Assembly (NCBI RefSeq): GCF_034087045.1
Contig: NZ_CP139247.1
Span: 6,598,001 to 6,662,000, forward strand
Direction of reading: 5' to 3'
DNA: 64,000 nucleotides
Source: Chitinophaga sancti
GTDB taxonomy: Bacteria > Bacteroidota > Bacteroidia > Chitinophagales > Chitinophagaceae
Part shown: positions 1 through 7,994 of the stretch, piece by piece
Layout: each line of letters starts with the position of its first letter
Position numbering within the stretch: position 1 is the first letter of the stretch
Notes under the pieces: model-generated
Seen by the model: only the letters and a program-made list of their open reading frames with translations
What the model was told of the DNA's origin: nothing
Databases searched by the model: none
Program-made: the position numbers and the translations under genes

Positions 1-1153
1 TGCCAGTTGATGCAGGGAGGGACTGTTGCAGCGTCGTAGCTGTAGTTGGCGGAGGTTCACTAAGCGAGTTGGAATTAGCAGGACGCTCGATAACCATTCC
101 GCATTTTTGCAGGATTGCAGCGGCAGATAAATCCTTACCGAGATCACTGCCCTTAAATACATTTTTCTTCTCGTGATCTATAAAGGTGATACCGAATACC
201 CGATCATCTTTACTGACATGCAATGCAACGGCAATCCTTTTTTTTTGCAGTCTTGCGATAAGTTCCGGCAAGGTTGGTTTTTTGGTTTGTGCGAGTGTGA
301 TTCGAATACGGTCCGCCAGATCTTGTTTATGATTCTCACGGAAAACTTTATTCGCATCAAACTTGGTTTCCAGATAGCTCAGCGTCGGGCTTTCACCATC
401 AATATTAAAGAGGCTGGCTTTTAACGGCGGACCTGCGGGCTTACCATCTTTCAGCCCTTTATAAATCAACCCGCCATGTTTGTAGGTATTTGAGTTTTCG
501 GTGCCTCTTTCCGCCCGAACATTGTAGCGGCTTAATAAGGCGTTAAATTCTTCCAGCGAGCCGAAATGATAACGGTTTAACACCCGGTGGAGAATGTTTT
601 CTATAGTCCTTTTAACCGCCGTTTTGCCCATCTGCAAAACCTCACTATTCAGAGCGTCACTCTCGTCCTGATGAAGTGCACCGTGTTTTTGCGCCGGTGT
701 CAGGCCAAATTCTTTTTCGATGAACAGTCTGGCCTCCCTGGATTGATTTTTCCCGATGTTCTGCGTGTCTATGCGTGTGCCATCCGGCCTGACTTTTACA
801 GAAACGATATGGAGGTGCGGGTGACCGGCATCTGTATGCTCATAGACCAGGTAGGGCTGATCGCCCATACCTATTTTATCCATATAAGTTTTGGCAATTT
901 CCTGCATCGTCAGCTTGTCCGGGTGCTCGCCCGGAGGGAAGTTCAAGCTGATGTGTACACTGGGCAGGGAAACGCCTTCGTGGAGTGCTGCCAGTTTCTT
1001 CAGGCAGTTCAGTTTCTGCGTGAATGTCAGGTCTTCCAGATCCTTCGGATAGTTGGCCGCAGTCAGACATGCTGCTACTCCTTCCCGGACCTTATTTTCA
1101 TTGTAATTGAGCGTCTTTTGAAGGGATTTCCCGAACTTGATTACTGCAACCAT
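1..1153 (-). CDS. Relaxase/mobilisation nuclease, MobB/MbpB-like (3' end outside window)
   Basis: This is the DNA relaxase that would nick oriT and lead the transferred strand during conjugation. Reading the minus strand from the ATG at 1153 gives an uninterrupted frame of about 384 codons that runs off the window edge. It starts MVAVIKFGKSLQKTLNY, typical of Bacteroidota relaxases, and carries the metal-binding histidine motif in YEHTDAGHPHLHIV (about residues 101-114). Its start overlaps the end of the upstream mobA-like gene by 13 bp, so the two are translationally coupled. The C-terminal part is missing here. A coupling protein (VirD4/MobC type), not found elsewhere in the window, may lie further left. 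Family assignment is firm; the exact subfamily is not. Confidence 0.9.
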   Translation of the reverse strand, partial: MVAVIKFGKSLQKTLNYNENKVREGVAACLTAANYPKDLEDLTFTQKLNCLKKLAALHEGVSLPSVHISLNFPPGEHPDKLTMQEIAKTYMDKIGMGDQPYLVYEHTDAGHPHLHIVSVKVRPDGTRIDTQNIGKNQSREARLFIEKEFGLTPAQKHGALHQDESDALNSEVLQMGKTAVKRTIENILHRVLNRYHFGSLEEFNALLSRYNVRAERGTENSNTYKHGGLIYKGLKDGKPAGPPLKASLFNIDGESPTLSYLETKFDANKVFRENHKQDLADRIRITLAQTKKPTLPELIARLQKKRIAVALHVSKDDRVFGITFIDHEKKNVFKGSDLGKDLSAAAILQKCGMVIERPANSNSLSEPPPTTATTLQQSLPASTG

Positions 1154-1530
1154 TGGTCTGCTATTGAATTGATTTTTGACTTGATTTCATTCACCTTGCT
1201 GAGCAGAATTTTGTGCTCCATTTCCAGCCGGAGAAACCAGCTTTTTTCTGATGGAATGCGCTCCTGTGAATTCAGTTTTTTGAGTGCCTGATTGTAGTTA
1301 ATGGCAAGCGCATTCAGCTCCTTTCGGAGGTGTATCATTTCACCCATAAAATCATCAAGGGACTTGTTTCGGAAGGAGCTTACAATGGGTTTATCAAATA
1401 GTTTCCGGCGGGCGAATTCGCTCATCTTCTTACAGCCGGATGATTGCCAGTTTTGCTCAAAACTTTTAAATTCTTCGGGGCTTAATAGCACGCCGAGCAA
1501 CCGCACCCGGTTTTTATTTTTGCTGTTCAT
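1141..1530 (-). CDS. MobA-like relaxosome accessory protein (ribbon-helix-helix type)
   Basis: A 129-residue basic protein, probably a relaxosome component that binds oriT and helps the relaxase. The N-terminal half (VRLLGVLLSPEEFKSFEQ, then CKKMSEFARRKLF) has the pattern of plasmid mobilisation proteins with a ribbon-helix-helix fold. The C-terminal half is predicted helical with heptad-like spacing (LRKELNALAINYNQALKKL). It lies directly upstream of and overlaps the relaxase gene, and directly downstream of a hairpin-rich non-coding stretch, which is the usual mobA-mobB-oriT order of Bacteroidota elements. The role is inferred from family and context. Confidence 0.82.
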   Translation of the reverse strand: MNSKNKNRVRLLGVLLSPEEFKSFEQNWQSSGCKKMSEFARRKLFDKPIVSSFRNKSLDDFMGEMIHLRKELNALAINYNQALKKLNSQERIPSEKSWFLRLEMEHKILLSKVNEIKSKINSIADQWLQ

Positions 1531-1559
1531 ATATGCTGTTATTAAAAGTGATCGCTTTT

Positions 1560-1917
1560 AAAAGCAGGTGCGGATGCTCCAAAAGCGGATAGTAAATACA
1601 TTAAAAGCCGGGGCTTTTCCTGGCTGGCTTCTACGACTTCGGAGTATAAGAAGCTCTTTCAAACCGGTTATTATTAAATAACCGGACATCTTGCCGGTTG
1701 CAAAAGACCAGCAACCTCAACGGCCTTCCAAAGCAGGGCCTTCCAAAGCCGTGCGTTTCCGGGCTGCCGTTATCACCTTGCAGGCCCTGCCGGAAAGGGA
1801 TAACGGTCATCAGCGGCCCCTGACCGCTGTAGCAAGGGCGCATTTTCCTTAACCTATGAAAATGCTGCAAGAGTATGTCTGTTTTCTGAAGCCGTGGTGA
1901 AGCCGCATTTACGAGCA
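1560..1917. other. Candidate origin of transfer (oriT), hairpin-rich non-coding region
   Basis: Nothing convincing is coded between the primase and mobA. The region holds several perfect stems: CCGGTTATT/AATAACCGG at 1664-1685 with a 4-nt loop; CCGTTATC/GATAACGG at 1767-1806, which encloses the palindromic GCAGGCCCTGC; and CAGCGG/CCGCTG at 1811-1829. A 13-bp direct repeat, GGCCTTCCAAAGC, occurs twice near 1722-1750. Inverted repeats just upstream of mob genes are the usual setting of oriT. The nick site cannot be identified from sequence alone. Confidence 0.5.
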
Positions 1918-2799
1918 TCAACCAGCAGGTGATTTTCCGAAATTAACCAGCCAATCATTCATGTCTTTATACTTGCTGTAAAGGGAACTTTCATCCCGGT
2001 ATTTCGGACTTATGGAGCATGCATATTCTGTGTAATTCAGACCGGCTGTATCGCGGTCGAGAAACAGTTTTATTTCCTGATAGGACTCCATGATTGGTCG
2101 TGATTTTTCGAACAATGCGATGCCGTTAAGGATGAGAAAATCCAGTGGGAAATCCAGTCTCGGCGGATGGATATACATGAAGGATAGAAAGTCAAAAAAG
2201 CCTTCGAAAACACACAGGATATTGGAGCCGTTTTTGAAGGTGGAAATAGCCTTTGGGTGAAGGCAAATTTTACTGTATGCAGAACGGACTTCATAACCGT
2301 TCGCGTCGTTTTTAAATCCGATACCAAAGTATTTACGATCGTCTACGGTATACCATATTTCCCGGCAATATTCAGCAGCCAGGAAGGAAGGTATTTTGCG
2401 TTGCTTCAGGTAATTAAGCAGATTGTTATTTGTTAACTGTCTGATGGCTGAAATCTCAATTTTACGATCAGGATCAATGGCTATTTTGGAAGCGGACGCA
2501 GATGCCTTTGGAGCTATCGGGAGCAGGCTTTGTGCTTCGATAAAATCTTTAATGGTACACCCGTGAAAACGGATTAAAAAATGAATGATTCCGCCGCCGG
2601 TTCCCCGACCGTGATCATACCAGACATTCTTTTTTCTGTTGACCTTAAAAGATGCAGTTCTTTCGTCTGCTAAAGGGGAAAGATACCAATAATCATTTCC
2701 TGATATGCGCACCGGCTCATGCCCTTGTGATGACAGATAATCTACCAGATCGATCTGCAATACCTGATCTATATCAGGATTATTAAATCTGTTATTCAT
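1918..2799 (-). CDS. Toprim-domain DNA primase of the ICE
   Basis: A 293-residue primase-like protein, probably used to prime complementary-strand synthesis after transfer. The N-terminus (residues about 30-80, YWYLSPLADERTASFKV and YDHGRGTGGGIIHFLI) matches the CHC2 zinc-finger fold of DnaG-type primases, but the zinc-binding cysteines are absent. The C-terminal Toprim domain is intact: VFEGFFDFLSF supplies the catalytic glutamate and LFLDRDTAG the DxD metal motif. It heads a minus-strand group with the mob genes. Two downstream-type paralogues of its Toprim half lie immediately upstream (2867-4190). Confidence 0.85.
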   Translation of the reverse strand: MNNRFNNPDIDQVLQIDLVDYLSSQGHEPVRISGNDYWYLSPLADERTASFKVNRKKNVWYDHGRGTGGGIIHFLIRFHGCTIKDFIEAQSLLPIAPKASASASKIAIDPDRKIEISAIRQLTNNNLLNYLKQRKIPSFLAAEYCREIWYTVDDRKYFGIGFKNDANGYEVRSAYSKICLHPKAISTFKNGSNILCVFEGFFDFLSFMYIHPPRLDFPLDFLILNGIALFEKSRPIMESYQEIKLFLDRDTAGLNYTEYACSISPKYRDESSLYSKYKDMNDWLVNFGKSPAG

Positions 2800-2866
2800 A
2801 CTTCACGTTTCTTAATTCACACAGATTGTTATGATATCCAGCAGGTGCGGTTGCCGGTTGACAGCG

Positions 2867-3505
2867 TTATAGTCCTTTTCGCCTTCTTTTGGCTCTTCTT
2901 TTATTTATAAATTGATCAAATTCCTTTGAGGCTCTAACTCGCTCTTGGTGGTAGGAGAGGTCTTTTTTATATTGGTCACTAAGGTCGTCAGTTTTGTCAC
3001 CGAATGCGGCTAATGCGCGCTCAGTAAGTAGTCTCCCTTTTACAGTATGATTGAAATAGCAGTTTACCTTATCATACCGATCAAGCACTGTTATGGCTCT
3101 TTCGAATTCATTCAGACCGGGAACAATAAGGCTGTCATTATGATCACCAAAAATATGCAGGTTATCTTTTTGGCATGTAAGGAAATCCAGTTGATTATTA
3201 AATAAATTAACTTCTCTGCCATTATTCTCCCATAATGTATACTGCAGGCTACCAGTTTTTCCATTTTCATTCGGCCCGATAATCTCATAATTACCGGTAG
3301 GATTTGGACATCCTAAACCTTTAAATTTCTTTCCATCCCTTTCACAGTTTAGTTCTACCAGAAACTGGTTCGCTATTGTTATAGGAATGTAGTTCTGTTG
3401 TAAGAATAAGATCAAGGCAGGTGTTTTAATTTCTGTCTCAATGTCGATGACATTAATGGTGCCTTTAAAGGGCCAACCCATTTCGGAAATAGTTTTTTTA
3501 TCCAT
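2867..3505 (-). CDS. Degenerate Toprim-like protein (pseudoenzyme paralogue A)
   Basis: 212 residues with no assignable enzyme activity. Residues about 28-165 align by eye with the Toprim half of the neighbouring primase: IPITIANQFL matches IPSFLAAEYC, GCPNPTGNYEIIG matches GFKNDANGYEVRS, FNNQLDFLTCQ matches FEGFFDFLSFM, DSLIVPGLNEFERA matches DFLILNGIALFEKS, and CYFNHTVKG matches LFLDRDTAG. The catalytic Glu has become Asn and the DxD motif has become NHT, so metal-dependent catalysis is unlikely. The C-terminus is very basic (KRRAKRRRKG), which suggests nucleic-acid binding. It may be an accessory or inhibitory subunit of the primase; this is inference. Confidence 0.75.
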   Translation of the reverse strand: MDKKTISEMGWPFKGTINVIDIETEIKTPALILFLQQNYIPITIANQFLVELNCERDGKKFKGLGCPNPTGNYEIIGPNENGKTGSLQYTLWENNGREVNLFNNQLDFLTCQKDNLHIFGDHNDSLIVPGLNEFERAITVLDRYDKVNCYFNHTVKGRLLTERALAAFGDKTDDLSDQYKKDLSYHQERVRASKEFDQFINKRRAKRRRKGL

Positions 3506-3566
3506 TGTTTTAAAAATTAACGATTTTATGCAGGGTAACAGGGCGTCCTGACATCACCAATGCATT

Positions 3567-4190
3567 TTATATTCCTTTGCTTTTTTTATGAGCCAGATCG
3601 CGCCGTTCTTTGTTGCCGATTTCAAGGCAGTAATCGGTGAAAGAAATATTCTTTTCATACATTTTACCGAAGTCTTTGGCTCTACCTGAAAAGAGAAGTG
3701 AGGTGCAGTTTCGCAATGCGTCACCCTGTTTGGTGTGATCAAAATAGAGATTCAGTTGCGCGTACTTTTTGATGTTGGGTAAGGCTTCCATCAATTGATC
3801 CATATTTGCGACGATAAGACTGTCGTTCGGGCCTAATTTGGAGTCTTGAAGTTTTTGAACGCTGAGGAAGTCCAACTGGTTATTAAAAAGATCGATGCGC
3901 GGCTCATGTGAATCCCGGTGAGTGAAGGAAAGCGGCCCGGTATAGCCATTGCCTGCTGGGCCGATTATTTCCCAGTTGCCCGTTGGGTTCCGGCATCCTA
4001 TAGCCGGGAAATTTTTTCCATTTCTCTCACATTGCAGCTGGGCGGTAAAACGGGCTGCAATTTTTTGAGGGATGTGCATCTGTTTCAAAAACTCAACAAG
4101 TTTTTGATCCTCTATAAACGGCGTGATTCTGACGATGTTAACCAGGCCAAGCTGCCGGGCCTGCGGTAAATTTTGATTTTCTTTTTCCAT
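3567..4190 (-). CDS. Degenerate Toprim-like protein (pseudoenzyme paralogue B)
   Basis: A second paralogue of the same type, about 207 residues from the ATG at 4190. That start is chosen because MEKENQ lines up with the MDKKT start of paralogue A; an upstream in-frame start would add 13 residues. Shared blocks are IPQKIAARFTAQLQCERNGK, GCRNPTGNWEIIGP, FNNQLDFLSVQK and LNLYFDHTKQG. The catalytic Glu is again Asn, while the DxD motif is DHT, so one Asp survives. It is the most upstream of three minus-strand genes (B, A, primase), separated by short gaps. Gene duplication followed by loss of the active site is the simplest reading. Confidence 0.75.
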   Translation of the reverse strand: MEKENQNLPQARQLGLVNIVRITPFIEDQKLVEFLKQMHIPQKIAARFTAQLQCERNGKNFPAIGCRNPTGNWEIIGPAGNGYTGPLSFTHRDSHEPRIDLFNNQLDFLSVQKLQDSKLGPNDSLIVANMDQLMEALPNIKKYAQLNLYFDHTKQGDALRNCTSLLFSGRAKDFGKMYEKNISFTDYCLEIGNKERRDLAHKKSKGI

Positions 4191-4336
4191 ACACATTAAT
4201 CTTTTACACGTTGAAATCAATATCGACACGAAATTAAATAGTTAAGATGGCTTTAACCTATCCTGACTAAATTTTGATTAGGATCGGTATTGGTAAGAAA
4301 AGTAGTTTTGCTAAGGTGAAAATGAAAATGTGAAGT

Positions 4337-4621
4337 ATGATGACAGCAAGTGAAGTAGCGAAAGTGCTGGACACGATTTTGAGTAGTCCAGGTATGAATG
4401 ATGCGGTAAAAATTGACATCAAAATCTCCCGCAGGAATGTACTGGTGCTTAGCCAGCTCATTAAAAAGGGGCTTGGCGATGATCAGGGGAGCGTCCTCGG
4501 TTTAATTGACCATTTGCCGGATGATGTCGGTAAGGAAATGGAAGCGCTGGCCAATGACTGCCTTTCAAAAGCGGGGTTGGCAGAACTAAGCAGTAAATTA
4601 CAGGGGCTTAGTACCAAATGA
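4337..4621 (+). CDS. Small helical protein of unknown function
   Basis: 94 residues, soluble, predicted mostly helical, with no motif I can name (starts MMTASEVAKVLDTILSS and ends LSSKLQGLSTK). Codon use and length look real, and a strong terminator follows the stop codon directly. It is the only plus-strand gene in the left DNA-processing module and is transcribed away from the Toprim genes. A second ATG three bases in could also be the start. Confidence 0.65.
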   Translation: MMTASEVAKVLDTILSSPGMNDAVKIDIKISRRNVLVLSQLIKKGLGDDQGSVLGLIDHLPDDVGKEMEALANDCLSKAGLAELSSKLQGLSTK

Positions 4622-4648
4622 AAAAGGGAACCAAAAGGTTCCTTTTTT
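4621..4648 (+). terminator. Rho-independent terminator after the 94-residue gene
   Basis: Stem GGGAACC/GGTTCC, flanked by A-run and T-run, begins at the stop codon of the preceding gene. The A and T tracts on both sides could let it work in both directions. Confidence 0.8.
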
Positions 4649-4696
4649 CATTCAGATGCCATTATGATCCCAGTGATTAGGTGCATTAACCGTCTG

Positions 4697-4936
4697 TCAG
4701 AAATGAGCATTGAAGTAATTTATCAGCAATAAATAAATACCGAATGCTAAAATCAGTAATCCTATAATGCGGAATATAAATTCTAATATTTTGATCAGGA
4801 TGAAAGAAAAAAAGTTGCTGAACACTTGTGTACCACCCCACGAGGTACGATCAAAAATTCTTTTCCTGATCCATAGGAGAATTATAGTTCCTATAATGAT
4901 GCCGATGATGCCGTATATCTGAATATGTGTGTCCAT
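4697..4936 (-). CDS. Small two-helix membrane protein
   Basis: 79 residues with two hydrophobic segments: IYGIIGIIIGTIILLWI near the N-terminus and a longer one in the C-terminal half (FIFRIIGLLILAFGIYLLL). The short loop between them is basic and contains RTSWGG. No family is recognised. It stands alone between ParB and the plus-strand 94-residue gene. Small integral membrane proteins are common ICE accessories, for example in entry exclusion, but there is no direct evidence for any role here. Confidence 0.5.
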   Translation of the reverse strand: MDTHIQIYGIIGIIIGTIILLWIRKRIFDRTSWGGTQVFSNFFSFILIKILEFIFRIIGLLILAFGIYLLLINYFNAHF

Positions 4937-5044
4937 AATATCATGTATTGTAGGTGAAAATTTACCGGGGCTATGTGATTACCCGGCTTTCCATAGCTGC
5001 GCGTTTTCTTTGCTTCTTACTTTGAGGCGTATCAAAGAAAGAAG

Positions 5045-5063
5045 GCCGGAGCGTGGCTCCGGC
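5045..5063 (-). terminator. Terminator hairpin downstream of parB-like gene
   Basis: A perfect 8-bp GC-rich stem, GCCGGAGC/GCTCCGGC, with a 3-nt loop lies 17 bases past the ParB-like stop codon. On the minus strand it is followed by a pyrimidine-rich CTTCTTTCTTT tract. Confidence 0.7.
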
Positions 5064-5079
5064 TGCTTCCCCGCATCAG

Positions 5080-6972
5080 CTATTCTTCTTCTTCAAAAAC
5101 TTCAATTTCGTCGTAACCTTCTTCTTCCTGCTCCGCCATGCGTTTCTTTTTTGCAGCCAGTGAGGTTAATTTTTTATTCATAAACTGGATGCGTTGCTTC
5201 ACCCTGCTTTCCCGCTTTTCAGTAACCGCTTTCTGGTTTTTTTCTATGCTAGCCACATCTACACCAGCGCTGTCGGCCAGCTTATATAATATATGGCCGA
5301 AGAAGTCTTGCACGTTTTTGGATTGATCATTTCCGGTTACGGTAATGCGTATCAAATAACAAAATTCTGCTTCTGTTAAATCTCTCAACCTGTTGTATAT
5401 TTCTTCTACAGGTATGTTTTTGAGACGATCTCTATCAGGAAACAGGAATTGCATGATAGCATCTTTTGTGTGCCAGTTCATGGCATTGATCACCAGATAG
5501 CGGGAGGCAACCATATCCGCTTCCAGCAATTCCCTATTATTATCCATTTCCGCAAAGAAGGCTAACGATTGTGTGTGTACTTCTTTCTGTACCTTCTCCC
5601 TGTCCAGTTCTTTGTTTCTGATTTCACGATCGTTGATACGCTTAACTTCTGCGTTCAGCAATTCTTCGTCAGCCGTGCCGTTTTTGATCGCAAGTTCAAC
5701 GTCTTTTGCGGTAAATGTTGGGGCTTTCTCCATCTGTTTAACACGAGGAAAGAAACGATATGGTTTGATTTTGAGGCCATCATAAATGATACCATTCACT
5801 GCGTCCGTTTCCAATTTCAGACGATAATCAGCCAATTCAGATTTGTATTCGTCGAGGTCTTCGTTATATCTGACTTGTCCTGTTTCAGTCAATGTTTCAC
5901 CGTCTGTGCAATCTTCGTCATCGGTATAGTAATCATTAATATCCGGCATCTTTGGTTCGCGACATTCGTTCACCTGCCAGATCGTATAAACGGGTACTTC
6001 TTCGGCTCCCAATTGTGGCAGGATCTGTTTTAGATGATCGGGCATGTGGTTGATAAAAACTAATGCTTCCGGCTTGTATTCTAAAAATGCAGCCGAGAAC
6101 ATCAGGAGAAAGTGCGCATCACATTTCTTTTGGAAACAGGACTTGTTAGAACATACAGCGGTATCGGCCATTTCTGGAAAAAGACTGGTAGTACAAGCTG
6201 AATTGTGCGGGCAACTATTGCAGCTGCCTGCATCTGGTATCAGCTTGTCAGCCTCTATATCAAAGGGTGCTCTGGTAAGATCACAGCGAAGCCGGTTGAT
6301 CTCCCAATTAAAATCACGGATTTTGAAATTTTCATTCTGCCAGTTCTTACAGCAACTCTCAAAAAATGCCTGCTGCGCATCGTTGCTTAATGCAGATAGT
6401 TCGAATGCCTGCTGTATGGTCAGTTTATCCTCCCATAGAATATCTTTAATTTCATCGATCAAAGCAGACAAACTTTTACGCGCATAAACAAATTTTTCAC
6501 TTTTACCAATACGCTGCGCAATTTCCGCTACGCTCATACCGGTTTCAATCATTTCACAGATTACTGCGGATTCATCCAGCGGGTGTTGGTTTTCCCGCTG
6601 TAAATTTTCAGACAATTGTATTTCGCGTACCTGTGTATCGTCCAGATCAACTACTTTACAGGGAATGATTTTGATACCACCAAGCCGTGCAGCCATCAGC
6701 CTGCGATGGCCCACAATTAATTCATAAAGTTCACCTTTTCTCCTTACCGTTGGTTCATGTATGAATCCTTTACTAACGAGTGATTTCGCTAATTTCTCTA
6801 AAGATTCCTGACTGTATTTTCTCCGCTTGTTCATAGGTGAAAAATCAATCAGTTCTTCATTGATGGGTTGAATTGGAGCATCTGATTTAAAGATTTGAGA
6901 AATCAAGTCGTTTGCGGGTGTAGTTGTTTCAACAGCTGCTACGGTTTTCTTAGTATTGCGATTACCTTTCAT
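5080..6972 (-). CDS. ParB/RepB/Spo0J-family protein with cysteine cluster
   Basis: About 630 residues from the ATG at 6972 (MKGNRNTKK). The frame is open for another 20 codons upstream, but that stretch lacks ParB character. The N-terminal ParB/Srx domain includes LIVGHRRLMAARLGG and the ENLQREN box, followed by the KorB-like helix-turn-helix MSVAEIAQRIGKSEKFVYAR. A central cluster (CNSCPHNSACTTSLF, then VCSNKSCFQKK) probably binds zinc; the same spacing is known in large plasmid ParB proteins. The C-terminus is acidic and repetitive (Glu-rich). It lies 60 bp from ssb in the same orientation. No ParA is present in the window. Likely roles are element stability or gene control. Confidence 0.85.
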   Translation of the reverse strand: MKGNRNTKKTVAAVETTTPANDLISQIFKSDAPIQPINEELIDFSPMNKRRKYSQESLEKLAKSLVSKGFIHEPTVRRKGELYELIVGHRRLMAARLGGIKIIPCKVVDLDDTQVREIQLSENLQRENQHPLDESAVICEMIETGMSVAEIAQRIGKSEKFVYARKSLSALIDEIKDILWEDKLTIQQAFELSALSNDAQQAFFESCCKNWQNENFKIRDFNWEINRLRCDLTRAPFDIEADKLIPDAGSCNSCPHNSACTTSLFPEMADTAVCSNKSCFQKKCDAHFLLMFSAAFLEYKPEALVFINHMPDHLKQILPQLGAEEVPVYTIWQVNECREPKMPDINDYYTDDEDCTDGETLTETGQVRYNEDLDEYKSELADYRLKLETDAVNGIIYDGLKIKPYRFFPRVKQMEKAPTFTAKDVELAIKNGTADEELLNAEVKRINDREIRNKELDREKVQKEVHTQSLAFFAEMDNNRELLEADMVASRYLVINAMNWHTKDAIMQFLFPDRDRLKNIPVEEIYNRLRDLTEAEFCYLIRITVTGNDQSKNVQDFFGHILYKLADSAGVDVASIEKNQKAVTEKRESRVKQRIQFMNKKLTSLAAKKKRMAEQEEEGYDEIEVFEEEE

Positions 6973-7032
6973 GATATTGGTGTTAATGGTGAGGAAAAAT
7001 AGATGTGACAGAAGGTTGTAAGAACCTGCCAT

Positions 7033-7428
7033 TTAAAATGGCAGGTCTTCAGTTTGTAGTGTTTCAGCTGGTTTAGTTTCAGCTGGTACGGTTTCGGAAG
7101 TTGAAGAACTCGGGTTCCTTCTGGCAGTTCCAAAGAATTTGCAATCTTTCACAAATATGTCTGCCTCACCCCGTGCAGAGCCTTGCGGATCATTCCATAC
7201 CTTGAATGAAATATCCCCGTAAATTTCTACGTTGTCCGCTTTCTTCATATAGGAAGCTACCTTCGTGTCAGTGTAGTATCTGCAAGAAAAAAAAGTGGCC
7301 TGTTGTGTTACTACACCTTCGTCATTCTTAAAAGAATTGTTGACAGCAATTCGAAAGCCTACAAATGGTTTCTTGCCGCTTGGTGTGATGATCTTCGCAT
7401 CTGCTACTAATGTTCCTGTGATTGTCAT
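7033..7428 (-). CDS. ssb: Single-stranded DNA-binding protein
   Basis: 131 residues with an OB fold: MTITGTLVADAKI, FVGFRIAVNNSF and a YGDISFKVW strand. The Ser/Thr/Glu-rich linker ends in the tip DLPF, the counterpart of the DDIPF tip that recruits partner proteins in other SSBs. It is shorter than chromosomal SSBs, as is normal for mobile elements. It heads the ssb-parB transcription unit and would protect the transferred strand. Confidence 0.92.
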   Translation of the reverse strand: MTITGTLVADAKIITPSGKKPFVGFRIAVNNSFKNDEGVVTQQATFFSCRYYTDTKVASYMKKADNVEIYGDISFKVWNDPQGSARGEADIFVKDCKFFGTARRNPSSSTSETVPAETKPAETLQTEDLPF

Positions 7429-7485
7429 TTTCTTACGTTTTTAAATGAATATTTTTTTCTTTTTCTTTTTTCCTCTTATCAAACC

Positions 7486-7656
7486 TTTCCGGTGGATGGG
7501 GTAAAAAGACAGCAACTGAATCATGGAGTTCTGCTAACTGTTCGCCGGTAAGTCCCTCCGGGTAGCTGGACTAGAGCGTAGCGTCCAGCTATTAAGGAGG
7601 CGAACTTTTAGCAGAACGGAATAGTTTCGCTGTGCTTTTTACCCTTCCACTGGAAA
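7486..7656. ncRNA. Long imperfect hairpin (~170 nt), possible structured RNA
   Basis: The gap 7429-7994 has no convincing gene but contains one long foldback. The outer arms (7486-7513 with 7629-7656) pair over about 28 positions with few mismatches. The middle arms 7528-7546 and 7599-7617 match at 17 of 19 positions. The inner stem AGCTGGAC/GTCCAGCT (7564-7571 with 7583-7590) closes a loop containing GCGTAGC. Conserved pairing over this length suggests an RNA or a DNA cruciform rather than chance. A similar tip occurs at 28321-28355. The strand of transcription is not known. Apart from an AT-rich lead-in, the rest of the gap (7657-7994) shows nothing I can name. Confidence 0.5.
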
Positions 7657-7994
7657 GAAATAGCAGGAATAAATGGGTGTTCCAGGAGCAGTTATCAGGC
7701 AGGAAGAACAGATAGAAAAAATAAATATTCGATGAAGACTGGTTACTTTATGGGCGGGAGTGCTAATTATAGTTACGCAATGTTTCCTGCATTCAGGAAA
7801 CCCAAAGACCATTTTTTTGATATAGAGAATATTCCCCTATCGACCTGACCCGTTATTCCGCAATTAGAAAAATTACGGCTGGTTTGTGTGGCGAATCATG
7901 AGCACGTAGTGCCATCAAAATAACATTTAAAACAAGCAATCTTCCCGGTTTCCCCCGCCGTGGAAAGGATGTTTATTGACCAAAAAATAAAATA

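Noticed and set aside
587..1291. A 234-codon plus-strand frame
   Set aside because: It is antisense to the relaxase and mobA genes, which have recognisable motifs; the frame has an odd Phe/Cys/Arg-rich composition.
1631..1921. An open frame of 96 codons on the minus strand
   Set aside because: It is inside the hairpin and repeat cluster between primase and mobA, has an unnatural amino-acid mix, and no sign of a start region.
5569..6487. Long plus-strand frames (154 and 147 codons)
   Set aside because: They are the reverse frames of the parB-like gene, with poor composition (Phe/Cys-rich), and the minus-strand protein has clear ParB domains.
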